Notes: a model not told the origin generated them from the letters alone. A stretch of DNA of 64,000 nucleotides from Phytopseudomonas daroniae (GCF_004327285.1 NZ_QJUI01000011.1:124001-188000), one strand, 5' to 3'. Positions 48,193 to 58,264 are shown, counted from the stretch's first letter. Made by a program: numbers and translations.

Positions 48193-48633
48193 ATGGCAAG
48201 CAAACGTGATTTGGTAATAGCCCTGAAGATCTACCGAGAAAGAACCGATGACGCCATCGCCGAGCGGAACAGGCAAATCAACGTGGCCAGGGAACAGTTG
48301 GCCGAGCTGTTCAGGATGGTGAATGTCGATATTTCCGGCGTTGGTGGCCTCGATCTGATCCGAACCGAAGAGCAGCACGCATTCGACGGCGCGATAGTCG
48401 AGCTCGAGTCACTCAAGATCGTCCTCGCAGGGAACACCGTTGATATCAAACCTGACATCATCGACTCGTCCCTGCGGGTGATCGTCAGCAACCTGTCCCC
48501 CGAACATCCATCGCTGATCATTCGAAAAGAGCACGGGCAATGGATTGTCTTTTCGTCGGCCGATACCTTCTTGTCACAGTTCAGCAATGACTTTCTCTTG
48601 AACCACCTCGTCGATCTGGTGAATCGCTCCTAG
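48193..48633 (+). CDS. Hypothetical protein
   Basis: A 146-residue soluble protein. The N-terminal 40 residues are a charged helix (KRDLVIALKIYRERTDDAIAERN), probably coiled-coil. The rest mixes helices and strands with no recognised motif. GAGGAACC lies upstream of the ATG at 48193; an earlier in-frame start at 48142 is less likely. It is divergent from ssuA and its link to sulfur use is unknown. Confidence 0.65.
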   Translation: MASKRDLVIALKIYRERTDDAIAERNRQINVAREQLAELFRMVNVDISGVGGLDLIRTEEQHAFDGAIVELESLKIVLAGNTVDIKPDIIDSSLRVIVSNLSPEHPSLIIRKEHGQWIVFSSADTFLSQFSNDFLLNHLVDLVNRS

Positions 48634-48657
48634 GGCAGTGCATAACGAAAGCGCAGG

Positions 48658-49152
48658 TCATTCGGCTGCGCTGTTCAGTGCACTGCGGTGCAGGATGACG
48701 GTATCGATCCCCTCTTCAACCGAAGGCACTTCCAGCATTGCAAAAACGCTGCGCAGCGCATGCTCCGGCACAATCTTGTCCGGTGCCCTCGCGGCGTTGC
48801 GTGATAGAGCCTGTTCCAGGCTTGCCTGCACGAACACCGCAGTTACCGGTACGTCATGAGCTCGGGCCGGCTTTAGCATGCGTTCGCGATGACGGCGTGC
48901 CGGCAGGGCCGCGTCGAAGATCACTGCGTGCCCCTCCAGGCCAGTGGCATGACGGGCAACCCAGCTCGACTTGCCCGCGCCTTGCACGCCCATGACCAGA
49001 TAGAGCCTGCTTGCCTGCGCCAGCAGCGCCTCCAAAGCGGCATAGGCTTGCTCCCATGCCTGGTGACTGCGCTCGGCGGTGAATACCCGCCCGGCTGGCG
49101 TTTCCAGGTAGTCGTCAGGATTGACGATGCGCCCCGCCAGCACCGACGGCAT
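48658..49152 (-). CDS. P-loop kinase-like protein (AAA/polynucleotide-kinase type)
   Basis: A 164-residue P-loop NTPase. Walker A is GVQGAGKSSW (about residues 54-63), a second acidic loop is in HAVIFDAALPARRHRERML, and the pattern resembles small zeta-toxin or polynucleotide-kinase-like enzymes that phosphorylate small molecules. The substrate is unknown. Its start overlaps the aldo/keto reductase stop by one base (TGATG), so translation is coupled. Confidence 0.75.
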   Translation of the reverse strand: MPSVLAGRIVNPDDYLETPAGRVFTAERSHQAWEQAYAALEALLAQASRLYLVMGVQGAGKSSWVARHATGLEGHAVIFDAALPARRHRERMLKPARAHDVPVTAVFVQASLEQALSRNAARAPDKIVPEHALRSVFAMLEVPSVEEGIDTVILHRSALNSAAE

Positions 49153-50162
49153 CAGCTCAACCGGCCGGAAACGAAGTGCGTCGGATCGTTGTAGCCGGGT
49201 GTCGATGCGTGGCCAGGCGTAACCAGTGAATCGACGAAAGCTTCATCCTCGGCAGTGATGAGCACCTCCAGCGCCTTGGTATAGGTGGCCCAATGAGCCT
49301 CGGTTCGCGGGCCAACGATGGCTGAGGAGACTGCCGCGTTGTTGAGCACCCAGGCGATGGCGAACTCCACCACGCCGACGCCGCGCTGCTCGGCATACCC
49401 TTTGATCTGCTGGGCGATATGCAGCGATTCGTCACGCCATTCCGTCTCGAGAATACGCTTGTCCTGACGCCCTGCACGGCTGTCGCCAAGCGGCGCGACG
49501 CCAGGCTGGTACTTGCCGCTGAGCACGCCACGGGCCAGTGGGCTGTAGGGCACCACGCCAATGCCATGGAAGGCAGCCGCGGTAATCTGCTCCACTTCGA
49601 CCTGCCGGTTGACCAAGTTGTACAACGGCTGGCTGACGACTGGCTTGGCCACACCCAGGCGCTCGGCAACGTTGGCGATCTCGGCGATACGCCAGCCACG
49701 GTAGTTGGAAACACCCCAGTAACGGATTTTGCCCTGGCGCAGCAGGTCGCCGATGGCTGAAACGGTCTCCTCCAGCGGAGTGAGAGGGTCTTCACGATGC
49801 AGGTAGTAGATATCCAGGTAATCGGCACCCAGCCGACGCAGGCTACCCTCGATGGCGCGCAGTACGTTCTTGCGACTCAGCCCGCGACGGTTGACCACGC
49901 CATCCGCGGCGCCCATACCGACCTTGGAGGCCAGTACCCAATCATCACGTCGTGCGGCGATGGCCTGGCCGACGATCTCTTCGGAACGCCCATCGTTGTA
50001 GACGTCAGCCGTGTCGATGAAATTGACGCCCTGGTCGAAGGCCGTGTCGATGATGCGCTGCGACACGCTGGCATCGGTCTGCCCACCGAACATCATGCTG
50101 CCCAGGGTTAGCGGCGAAACCTGCAGGCCGGAACGGCCAAGGCGACGATATTCAAGACTCAT
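49152..50162 (-). CDS. Aldo/keto reductase
   Basis: A 336-residue NADPH-dependent TIM-barrel reductase. The catalytic set is visible as DTADVYNDG (Asp, Tyr), SKVGMG (Lys) and YYLHRED (His), and the cofactor end is AIVGPRTEAHW. The substrate is not deducible. Its ATG overlaps the Nudix stop by four bases. It sits in a coupled array with the exporter, Nudix and kinase genes. Confidence 0.9.
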   Translation of the reverse strand: MSLEYRRLGRSGLQVSPLTLGSMMFGGQTDASVSQRIIDTAFDQGVNFIDTADVYNDGRSEEIVGQAIAARRDDWVLASKVGMGAADGVVNRRGLSRKNVLRAIEGSLRRLGADYLDIYYLHREDPLTPLEETVSAIGDLLRQGKIRYWGVSNYRGWRIAEIANVAERLGVAKPVVSQPLYNLVNRQVEVEQITAAAFHGIGVVPYSPLARGVLSGKYQPGVAPLGDSRAGRQDKRILETEWRDESLHIAQQIKGYAEQRGVGVVEFAIAWVLNNAAVSSAIVGPRTEAHWATYTKALEVLITAEDEAFVDSLVTPGHASTPGYNDPTHFVSGRLS

Positions 50163-50614
50163 CTGATTCTCCTGTCGGCCTCAGGCCGACTCAATACAGC
50201 CTCACGAACACGCTCGATCACTGGCTCGAACGACTCGTGGAAGCCTAAGGCTGGCAGCTCGAGCGGCTGCCAGAAACATTCGAAACATAAGCCATCCTCG
50301 GCTTCGCTGCCGGAGGCGCCATGCGTCCAGGCGGGCGGCAAACCCGACACCGGCAACAGAAACAGGTGCCAGCGCTGGATCTGCACGTCCCCGGACGCAC
50401 CGTGGCGCTCATGATCGAGTACGGCGAGAGCCTGCACGTCACCGCCGAAGACGACACCGGTTTCTTCGAACAACTCGCGAACGACTGCCTGCTCGGGAAG
50501 TTCGCCCGACTCCACCGTGCCCTTGGGTACCTGGTTGCCGGCCAACGGATGCCGGAAACACAGTAGGCTGCCTTCCTGTATGACGCACGCGACCGCCTTC
50601 AAGACCTCATGCAT
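50159..50614 (-). CDS. Nudix hydrolase
   Basis: A 151-residue Nudix protein. The box reads GTVESGELPEQAVVRELFEE with TG following, matching G-x5-E-x7-R-E-U-x-E-E-x-G-U. It hydrolyses nucleoside diphosphates linked to another group, possibly a house-cleaning role. The ATG at 50614 is taken; a TTG at 50632 overlapping the exporter stop is another possible start. It overlaps the aldo/keto reductase start. Confidence 0.9.
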   Translation of the reverse strand: MHEVLKAVACVIQEGSLLCFRHPLAGNQVPKGTVESGELPEQAVVRELFEETGVVFGGDVQALAVLDHERHGASGDVQIQRWHLFLLPVSGLPPAWTHGASGSEAEDGLCFECFWQPLELPALGFHESFEPVIERVREAVLSRPEADRRIR

Positions 50615-50628
50615 AACGACGTATCCAA

Positions 50629-52461
50629 TCAAACTGTTTGCACGGCATCCTCATGAACCATCCCATCGGATTGCCGACTCCACAACCGGTAGTAATAACC
50701 GCGTTTCTTGAGCAGCTCCTGATGGCTGCCATCCTCGACGATGCGCCCCTTGTCGAAAACCACGATGCGATCCAGGTGGGCAACGGTGGAAAGCCGGTGG
50801 GCCACCACGATCACCGTCTTGCCATCCATGATCTCGTCCAGCTTGTTTTGAATGAAGTGCTCGGTGATCGAATCCAGGCTCGATGTGGCCTCGTCCATCA
50901 CCAGTATCGGCGCGTTCTTCAGCACGACGCGGGCAATGGCGATGCGCTGGCGCTGCCCGCCGGACAGTTTGACGCCGCGCTCACCGACCAACGAGTCGTA
51001 GCCCTTGTCCATCGACTCGATAAAGGCACTCGCCCCGGCTCGATGGATGGCTGCCGCCAGCTCCTCCTGGGACGCATCGAGCCGCCCGTAATGGATATTT
51101 TCGCGAATGCTGCGGTGAAAAAGCCCCGGTTCCTGGGGAATCAGCCCGATCTGTTGATGCAGTGACTGTTGGGTGACTTCACGCACATCCACGCCATCGA
51201 TCGTCACCTGGCCACCATTGACGTCGTAAAGACGCAGCAACAGGTTGAGCAAGGTCGATTTTCCCGAGCCGGAGGAGCCTACCAAGCCCACGCGCTGTCC
51301 AGCGGGGATGACCAGTTCGAGGTGCTCGAAGATCGGCTTGCCTGGCGAATAACCGAAGGCGACATCACGAAATGCCACCTCTCCCCGGCTGACCTGCAGG
51401 CTGCTGGCATCTGGCTTGTCTACCACTTCGTGGGGACGGATCAGCGTGCGAACGCCATTGGCGATATTGCCCGATGCTTCGAAGAACTCGAGGAATCGCC
51501 GTGAAAGGCTGGCCACATCGTTGATGATCAACAACGAAAGACTGGTGGCCATGACGAACGTGGCAATGCTGATCTGCCCGCTACGCCACAGGTAAAGCGA
51601 CAGCACCAGCACGCTGATCTTCAGCAGCATTCCCGATATCGACTGGAACCAGCGAATCTTTTCCATGTAGCCAAACGAGCGATAAGCAGCACCTACCTCA
51701 CGCTCCAGGTAGTCCCCCAGATAATCGTGTTCGAAGGAGTGGCGAGCGAACAGGCGGATGTTGGTCAGGTTGCTCACTGCATCGACCACCTTTCCATTAC
51801 TGGTGCTGCGGGCCGCTGAATATTGTTGAGCCAACGGATGGCTGCGTTTGGCCAGGTGATAGCAAACAGCGATGAACAGCACCGACCAGCCAAACATCAG
51901 CAAGGCCAGCAGCGACGATGCCGTCCACAGCAGAGCGGTGGCCAGAATCAGGGTGACGGCCAGGGGAATCAGATCGAACAGCAGAATGCTCAGCGTCTGG
52001 TTGACGCCCAGGGCCACTTCGGAAACCCGGTGCGCCAGGGCGCCGGCGAACTCACTGCTGACGAAGCGATGAGAATGCTGCTGCAGATAGGCGAATACGG
52101 TATGCGTCACGGTACGGCGTTGCTGCGGCAGCACCCGAATATGGCAGCCGGTCGCGCTGCGGGTGAACAGCACCTCGAGCAGTATCAGGCCTGCGAACGC
52201 CAATACCGGCCATTGCAGGATCACCCGAGCGTTCTCCACGCTCAGCCCCTCACTGACCAGCCGCGTGATCTGCCCCAGCCCCCAGGGCACGAGGATGGTA
52301 CATATCACCGCAGCGACCTGCAGCAGCAGGATGGCCAGATACCAGGGTTTGTAGTGCCTGACGAAGAACAGCACGAACTGCAGCGGGGTATCCGGCAAGC
52401 TGCGGATCTTCCAGTCGAGCGGGTCGCTCGGGGGGCGCGGGGTCAATCTGAAAACGCTCAT
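50629..52461 (-). CDS. ABC exporter, fused permease-ATPase (MsbA/LmrA-like)
   Basis: A 610-residue half-transporter that would dimerise. The N-terminal membrane domain has six segments (about residues 30-310). The ATPase has Walker A GSSGSGKST, signature LSGGQRQRIAIARVV, Walker B ILVMDEATSSLD and the H-loop in IVVAHRLST. Such exporters move lipids, peptides or drugs. AAGGA lies 10 bases before the ATG at 52461. It leads the array with Nudix, reductase and kinase genes. Confidence 0.9.
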   Translation of the reverse strand: MSVFRLTPRPPSDPLDWKIRSLPDTPLQFVLFFVRHYKPWYLAILLLQVAAVICTILVPWGLGQITRLVSEGLSVENARVILQWPVLAFAGLILLEVLFTRSATGCHIRVLPQQRRTVTHTVFAYLQQHSHRFVSSEFAGALAHRVSEVALGVNQTLSILLFDLIPLAVTLILATALLWTASSLLALLMFGWSVLFIAVCYHLAKRSHPLAQQYSAARSTSNGKVVDAVSNLTNIRLFARHSFEHDYLGDYLEREVGAAYRSFGYMEKIRWFQSISGMLLKISVLVLSLYLWRSGQISIATFVMATSLSLLIINDVASLSRRFLEFFEASGNIANGVRTLIRPHEVVDKPDASSLQVSRGEVAFRDVAFGYSPGKPIFEHLELVIPAGQRVGLVGSSGSGKSTLLNLLLRLYDVNGGQVTIDGVDVREVTQQSLHQQIGLIPQEPGLFHRSIRENIHYGRLDASQEELAAAIHRAGASAFIESMDKGYDSLVGERGVKLSGGQRQRIAIARVVLKNAPILVMDEATSSLDSITEHFIQNKLDEIMDGKTVIVVAHRLSTVAHLDRIVVFDKGRIVEDGSHQELLKKRGYYYRLWSRQSDGMVHEDAVQTV

Positions 52462-52489
52462 GGCGTACGAATCCTTGCGGCAGGTAGGG

Positions 52490-53035
52490 TTACGCCGGAG
52501 TGGCAAGTTGCAGATTGAAGCGGGTCAGCGGCAGGGGTTCGCCGTTCTCCTCGAAGGTGCGTTGGCTGGCGGTATCGGCGACGAAGCCGGCGCTACGGTA
52601 GAAGCCGGCAGCACGCTCGTTGCCGTCCAGCACCCAGGCGGTAACGGCACGGTAGCCGGCGTCTTGCATTGCCTGCCGGGCCGCCACCCAGAGGCGGGAG
52701 CCGATGCCCTGCCCCCAGGCCTCCGGCAGCAGGTAGATGGCCATCAGCTCGCCGGTCGCAGGCGCGAAGCCTTCATCACGGCTAGCGCCAAACGAACACC
52801 AGCCCAGCACGCGTCCCTGGGCCTCGGCGACTCGAATCACCGGCTCCCCCGCTGCTATGGCCTTGTCGAACCAGGCCACACGACGCTCCAGGCTATCGCT
52901 CAGTGCGGCAAGATAAGCAGCCGACAGCAGGTCACGGTAGGTCACCTGCCAACTGCGGATGTGAAGTTCCGCGATAGCCCGTGCATCTCCTGCCTGCGGT
53001 GGGCGAATCAGCACACTGGCTGCAATTGAGGTCAT
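52490..53035 (-). CDS. GNAT-family N-acetyltransferase
   Basis: A 181-residue GNAT enzyme that transfers acetyl from acetyl-CoA. The motif A segment with acetyl-CoA contacts is ELMAIYLLPEAWGQGIGSRLW, containing Q-x-x-G-x-G/S-type residues, and motif B is near DGNERAAGFYRSAGFV. The acceptor is unknown. It starts at ATG 53035 and lies just ahead of the ABC exporter on the same strand. Confidence 0.88.
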   Translation of the reverse strand: MTSIAASVLIRPPQAGDARAIAELHIRSWQVTYRDLLSAAYLAALSDSLERRVAWFDKAIAAGEPVIRVAEAQGRVLGWCSFGASRDEGFAPATGELMAIYLLPEAWGQGIGSRLWVAARQAMQDAGYRAVTAWVLDGNERAAGFYRSAGFVADTASQRTFEENGEPLPLTRFNLQLATPA

Positions 53036-53219
53036 TTCTCACAGGCCTCCCGCCCATTCTTCACGCTCGCCGCACAATTGCCGGCCTAACCATGGAGCAC
53101 AGCCCGTGCCAACGCTATAACCCAAATAAAATCAAATGGTTAGGCCTAAACAGCGGCAGTTGGAAAATGTCCCTCTGGGCAAACTGCTGGAACGCTGTCT
53201 GCCTGGTAACAGCATCGGC

Positions 53220-54605
53220 TCAACCAGTGACCGAGCTGCCCGCCTTTTGTCCCAGGCGACGAAACAGCAACCAGGATGACGCGCACAGCAATCCGCACAG
53301 CAGCATGGTCAGGCTCAGATCGGAAGCATGGATCTCGGTGTGGCCGCGAAGATTCATGATCGCGCTCAGTACTACCGCTGCCAGTCCTATCGCCAGGCTC
53401 ATGCTCAGTTGCATGGACATCGCCGACAGACTGCTGGCGCGACTTGCCAGCTCCACGGGCACGTCAGAGAAGGTCAAAGCCCCCAGGGTACTGAACTGCA
53501 GCGAACGAATGACGCCGCCAACGAACAGCAAGACCACGATCAACCAGTACGGCGTCTGCGCATCGAAGAGCGCACACAGTGCGATGGAGACCCCCGCTAG
53601 CAAGGAGTTGCCCAGCAAGGTGCGGCGAAAGCCGAAGCGTTTGACGATGCACACAGAGAGAAACTTGATTGTCAGTGCTCCGGCGCCCCCGGCCAGTGTC
53701 AGCAGGCCGGCCACCAGCGGACTGAGACCGAAGCCGACCTGAAACAGCAGCACCAGCAGAAACGGCTGTGAAGCACTGCCGAGACGAAACAGGTTCCCGG
53801 CCCAGATGGCCGTAGCGAAAGTCGGCACCTGCAACAGCCGCAGATCGATCAATGGCTGCGGTGCATGCCGCGCATGGCGCACATAGAGAGTCGCACTGCT
53901 CACCCCCAGCAACAGCAACGCAATGATCCAGGGTGTGGGCAGCAAGCCGTGGCCAATGGCCTCGAAGGCGAAAACGAGGCTGGCCAGGCCGAGGCCACTG
54001 AGAACGAAACCTCGTTCATCGAGCTTCGCCTGCGGCTGCGCCGGGTATTCCGGCACATGGCGGCGGATCATCAGGATACCCAGCACGCCGATGGGCACAT
54101 TGATCAGAAAGATCCATTGCCACGACAACAGGGTAACCAGCAGCCCACCCAGCGGCGGGCCAAGCACGGGGCCGAGCAATGCCGGGATGGAGAGAAAGGC
54201 CATGGCTTGCAGCAAATGCTCGCGGCGCGCCCAACGCAGCAGGATCACCTGCCCGACCGGAACCATCATCGCCCCGCTGGCCCCCTGCAACAGCCGTGAC
54301 AGTGACAGCTGCAGCAATGAACTGGAGGCCGCGCAGGCCAGCGAGCTGAGCATGAACAGCAGGATGGCTGCGATGAACACCCGCCGCGGGCCAAATCGAT
54401 CTGCCGCCCAACCGCTAACCGGCACGAACAGCGCCACAGCCAGCAGATACAGCGACACCACCAGGTTCATGCGCACCGTCGGCTCGCCGAAATCCGCCGC
54501 CATCTGCGGTAGCGCCGTAAGCACCGCCGTCGCGTCGAGCAGCTCCATGAACAGTGCGCAGCCGATGATGATCGGCACCGTGCGGGAAAACGATTCACTC
54601 GCCAT
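53220..54605 (-). CDS. MFS exporter, EmrB/QacA (DHA2)-like
   Basis: A 461-residue major-facilitator transporter with about 14 membrane segments. The DHA2 motif 1 is GWAADRFGPRRVFIAAILLF and motif C is GPVLGPPLGGLL. It starts MASESFSRTVPIIIGCALFMELLDATAV, with the Asp/Thr of motif D1 (LDATAV). It probably expels drugs by proton exchange, similar to MdtD. No adjacent adaptor or regulator is present. Confidence 0.88.
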   Translation of the reverse strand: MASESFSRTVPIIIGCALFMELLDATAVLTALPQMAADFGEPTVRMNLVVSLYLLAVALFVPVSGWAADRFGPRRVFIAAILLFMLSSLACAASSSLLQLSLSRLLQGASGAMMVPVGQVILLRWARREHLLQAMAFLSIPALLGPVLGPPLGGLLVTLLSWQWIFLINVPIGVLGILMIRRHVPEYPAQPQAKLDERGFVLSGLGLASLVFAFEAIGHGLLPTPWIIALLLLGVSSATLYVRHARHAPQPLIDLRLLQVPTFATAIWAGNLFRLGSASQPFLLVLLFQVGFGLSPLVAGLLTLAGGAGALTIKFLSVCIVKRFGFRRTLLGNSLLAGVSIALCALFDAQTPYWLIVVLLFVGGVIRSLQFSTLGALTFSDVPVELASRASSLSAMSMQLSMSLAIGLAAVVLSAIMNLRGHTEIHASDLSLTMLLCGLLCASSWLLFRRLGQKAGSSVTG

Positions 54606-54717
54606 CAGGTAAGCGCCGCCCGGAACGGATCGGTCAGAAGACCCACTTTGGTTTCCTTACTCCGCAAGTCGAGAACCTGCCAGCCGTGGCGCCCGCGATG
54701 TGAAAGGGTCATGCCAT

Positions 54718-56421
54718 TCAAATGGCAATTCGCCACAACCGCGCCTCGTCGAGCAGCAGTGCGGGGCTTTCCGGCTCGGCAGGCGGAACGATCAGGTCGA
54801 CGCCTGCACCCGGCAACCGCGGCACGGCCCCCAGCAGGCGCTGGGTATAGGCTTGCTGCGGGGCAAGAAACACCGATTCGACCGGGCCATGTTCGATGGC
54901 GCGCCCCTGGTGCATGACCAGTACTTCATCACTGACGTGGCGGATCACCCCGAGGTCATGGGAGATGAACAGGTACGCCAGGCCCAGTTCAGCCTGCAGA
55001 TCCGCCAGCAGGTCGAGCACCTGGGCCTGCACCGAGACATCCAGCGCCGATACCGGTTCATCACAGATGATCAGCTGCGGCTCGCTGGCGATGGCTCGCG
55101 CGATGGCCACACGCTGGCGTTGCCCACCTGACAACAGCAGCGGCCGGCGAGCGGCGATATCGGCCGGCAAGCGCACCTTGTCCAGCAGTCCGCTGACGCG
55201 CTCCTGGCGAACCTCTGCCGGAACACCCGCTACCTCCAGCGCGTCAGCGAGAATCTGCCCGACGCTCCAACGCGGATCGAACGAGCTGAGTGGATCCTGA
55301 TAGATCACGCTGATCGCACGGCGGTATGGGCGCCGGGACTTCTCCTCGACGCCGATGCCGTTCCAGAGCTGGCCGAGAAAGTGAACCACACCTTGATCGG
55401 CGGGCAGCAAGCCTAGCGCCATGCGCGCCACGGTGGTTTTCCCCGAGCCGGATTCACCGACGATTCCCAGCGTCTGTCCCGCACGCAGCTCGAAGGACAC
55501 ATCGTCCACGACCTGACGGATCTGCCCATCCGGGCCCTGATAACGCTTGCCGAGGCCATTGGCCGTCAGTAATACGGAGGTATCCGAGTTTGCACTGCGA
55601 ACCGGGCCGGCCTTGCCACGCCCTGGCGATAGTCTCGTACCGCGTGGATGCTCGGTCGGTACGGCATCGAGCAGCGAGCGGGTATACGGATGCTGCGGGT
55701 TCTGCAGAACTTGCTGCATGGCCCCCTGCTCCACCACTTCACCCTGCCTGAGCACCACGACTTCATCGGCGAGCTGCGCCACGACGGCGAGGTCGTGACT
55801 GATGATCAGCAGGGAATCACCCCGTGCCTTGATCTCCTGCAATACGCCAAGGATCTGCGCCTGCACGGTGGCATCCAGCGCGGTGGTCGGCTCATCGGCG
55901 ATGATCAGCCCTGGCGTCAGCGCCAGTGCGCTGGCGATCAGCGCTCGCTGGCGTAACCCGCCAGAGAGCTGATCCGGGCGCTGCCGGGCACGCAACTCGG
56001 GTTCTGGAACGCCAACCGTCTCCAGAAGTTCCAGAACCCGCGCGGAACGCTCATGGCGAGTACCCCAGTCGTGGATTTGCAACACTTCGAGAATTTCCTT
56101 GCCCACCGGCCGGAGCGGATCCAGTGACACCAGGGCATCCTGCAATACGAAGCCGATCTCCTTGCCGCGTAATCGGCGCCATTGCCGCTCGGACAAGGTC
56201 AACAGATCATGCCCGGCGTAGCTCAGACGGCGGGCGCTGACCTGTGCGCCACTGCCGGCAAGCCCCACCAGGCTGCGCGCTGTGACGCTCTTGCCGGAAC
56301 CGGACTCACCGACCAGAGCGACGGCCTTGCCCGGCTCGAGGGTGAATGAAAGATCGCGGATCACCTGACGATCCGCGAAGGTGATGGACAATCCTTCGAC
56401 GATCAGACTGCGCTCACTCAT
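54718..56421 (-). CDS. Dipeptide-type ABC transporter, fused double ATPase
   Basis: A 567-residue protein with two ATPase units in tandem. Each has Walker A GESGSGKS (near residues 38 and 330), a signature (LSGGLRQRALIASALA and LSGGQRQRVAIARAIA) and Walker B (LIIADEPTTALD and LIICDEPVSALD). This DppD-DppF fusion (YejF/GsiA-like) drives uptake by the two permeases upstream. Its start overlaps the permease stop by ATGA. The cargo is inferred from neighbours to be an organosulfur compound, not proven. Confidence 0.92.
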   Translation of the reverse strand: MSERSLIVEGLSITFADRQVIRDLSFTLEPGKAVALVGESGSGKSVTARSLVGLAGSGAQVSARRLSYAGHDLLTLSERQWRRLRGKEIGFVLQDALVSLDPLRPVGKEILEVLQIHDWGTRHERSARVLELLETVGVPEPELRARQRPDQLSGGLRQRALIASALALTPGLIIADEPTTALDATVQAQILGVLQEIKARGDSLLIISHDLAVVAQLADEVVVLRQGEVVEQGAMQQVLQNPQHPYTRSLLDAVPTEHPRGTRLSPGRGKAGPVRSANSDTSVLLTANGLGKRYQGPDGQIRQVVDDVSFELRAGQTLGIVGESGSGKTTVARMALGLLPADQGVVHFLGQLWNGIGVEEKSRRPYRRAISVIYQDPLSSFDPRWSVGQILADALEVAGVPAEVRQERVSGLLDKVRLPADIAARRPLLLSGGQRQRVAIARAIASEPQLIICDEPVSALDVSVQAQVLDLLADLQAELGLAYLFISHDLGVIRHVSDEVLVMHQGRAIEHGPVESVFLAPQQAYTQRLLGAVPRLPGAGVDLIVPPAEPESPALLLDEARLWRIAI

Positions 56422-57281
56422 GACAGACGCCCCTCTAGCCGCTGCTGTAGATAACGCCCGACGACGGTGGTGGACAGCGTGGTCAGGACGATGAAGGCCC
56501 CCGGAAAGAAGGTCAGCCACCAGGCGTTGGCAATGAAGTCCCGCCCCATGGACAGCATGGTGCCCCACTCGGGCGCAGGCGGTGGTGCGCCCATTCCCAG
56601 GAAGCTGAGTGCCGACGCCCAGACGATCGCCTGGCCAATGCCCATGGTCACGGTGACCAGCAATGGGCGCATGGCATTGGGCAGCAGTTGCCGCAGGATG
56701 ATGCGCCGCGGCGAATGGCCCAGCGCCCGCGCGGCCTCGATATAACCCGAGCCTTTGACGGCGAGCACCTGGCCGCGAACCATCCGCGCATAGCCGGGTG
56801 CCGCGCCGAGCCCGGTCGCCACGATCAGCGGAATCAGCCCGGTGCCGAAAATGGCCACGAACAGCAGCGCCAGCACCAGCGAAGGGAACGCGAAGAGGAT
56901 TTCCAGCAGCCAGCCCACTGCGCGGTCCGTGCGCCCGCCGGCGAGCCCGCTCAGCAAACCGAGGGAGATGGCGATGGACATGGCCAGAAAGGTCGCGGCC
57001 AGGCCAATGGTCAGTGACTGTCCGGCGCCATGAATCACCCGCGAGTAGATGTCCCGCCCGGATTGATCGGTGCCGAACCAGTGTGCCCAGCTCGGCGCCT
57101 GGAATGCGTCGCGCGGTGCGATGCTCAGCGGATCGGTATGGCTGAACAGTTGAGGCAGCAGTGCCGCGATGATCAACAGCAGCAGAAACATTGCGGCCAG
57201 CAAAGCCGCCCAGGGCAGTTTGTGGCGGCGTAGTCGCACAGGCGTTGGAAGCACTTGGGTATTGAGCGTCAACTCACTCAT
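56418..57281 (-). CDS. Dipeptide-type ABC permease, DppC-like
   Basis: A 287-residue permease with six membrane segments and the DppC-type N-terminal pattern (FGTDQSGRDIYSRVIHGA). The EAA loop is EAARALGHSPRRIILRQLLPN. It pairs with the DppB-like permease, which it overlaps by four bases at its start, and with the fused ATPase downstream. Confidence 0.92.
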   Translation of the reverse strand: MSELTLNTQVLPTPVRLRRHKLPWAALLAAMFLLLLIIAALLPQLFSHTDPLSIAPRDAFQAPSWAHWFGTDQSGRDIYSRVIHGAGQSLTIGLAATFLAMSIAISLGLLSGLAGGRTDRAVGWLLEILFAFPSLVLALLFVAIFGTGLIPLIVATGLGAAPGYARMVRGQVLAVKGSGYIEAARALGHSPRRIILRQLLPNAMRPLLVTVTMGIGQAIVWASALSFLGMGAPPPAPEWGTMLSMGRDFIANAWWLTFFPGAFIVLTTLSTTVVGRYLQQRLEGRLS

Positions 57282-58264
57282 ACGGTCGCCTCCTGGCGTG
57301 GGTCGACCCACTGATAGAGCGCATCGACCACTACGTTGATCAATACGTAGCCGGCAGCGACCACAAGGCTGATACCGATGGCCAGTGGCAGATCCTGGGC
57401 CTGCACCGCCTGGTACAACTGACGCCCCAGACCGCGCCGGGAGAAGATTACTTCCACCACCACCGCTCCGCTGATCAGCGAGCCAATGGCCCAACCGGAG
57501 AGGGAAATGCCCGGCAGCAAGGCATGACGAAGGGCATGGCGAAAGCGCACGGCGATATCACTCAAGCCTCGGGTACGGGCAGTTAGCACAAAAGGCTGCT
57601 CGAGCGTCAGCTCCAGGGATTCACGGGTGACCTGGGCAATGAAGCCGGCCAGAGGAATGGCCAGCGCCAGGGATGGCAGGATCAGGGTGCGCCAGCCGTC
57701 GCTGCCAGCCGGGGGAAACCAGCGCAGACCAAAGGCGAACACCGCCAGCAACAGAATCGCCAGCCAGAAGTGGGGAATGGAAGCGGCCAGGGTCTCGAGC
57801 ATGGAAGCCAGGCTACCCACCCAGTGCCTGCGCCCGGCGGTCAGTACCGTGAGCAGCAGTACCAGCAGCCAGGCCAGCAGCAGCGAGAACAGGGTCAACT
57901 CCAGAGTTGGCCAGAACTGCTCGGCCAGCACCTGGGTAACCGGCAGGTGCTGCGAGTAGGACGAGCCCAGATCGCCCTGTACCAGCTTCGCCAGGTACAG
58001 CCCGTATTGCACGGGCAATGGCTTGTCCAGGCCGTATTCGCGGGTGGCCTCGGCGATGGTCTCCGGTGTCGGATTGCCACTCGGCCCACCGAGGATTGCC
58101 AGCACGGGATCGCCCGGCATCAGGCGCAGCGCGAAAAAGATCAGCGTGGCAATCGCCCAGAGAACGAACGCGCCGCCCAGCAGCCGATGGAAAAATCGCC
58201 TGGCCAATGCGACCCGACGCTGACGACGAGGATCGGGCGTGAATGCTGCAACGGAATCGCTCAT
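57278..58264 (-). CDS. Dipeptide-type ABC permease, DppB-like
   Basis: A 328-residue permease with six membrane segments. The DppB pattern is seen as FFALRLMPGDPVLAILGG, GDLGSSYSQHLPVTQVL and TRGLSDIAVRFRHALRHALLPG (EAA region). The ATG at 58264 overlaps the binding-protein stop by ATGA, and its own stop overlaps the DppC-like start, so all four genes are coupled. Confidence 0.92.
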   Translation of the reverse strand: MSDSVAAFTPDPRRQRRVALARRFFHRLLGGAFVLWAIATLIFFALRLMPGDPVLAILGGPSGNPTPETIAEATREYGLDKPLPVQYGLYLAKLVQGDLGSSYSQHLPVTQVLAEQFWPTLELTLFSLLLAWLLVLLLTVLTAGRRHWVGSLASMLETLAASIPHFWLAILLLAVFAFGLRWFPPAGSDGWRTLILPSLALAIPLAGFIAQVTRESLELTLEQPFVLTARTRGLSDIAVRFRHALRHALLPGISLSGWAIGSLISGAVVVEVIFSRRGLGRQLYQAVQAQDLPLAIGISLVVAAGYVLINVVVDALYQWVDPRQEATV

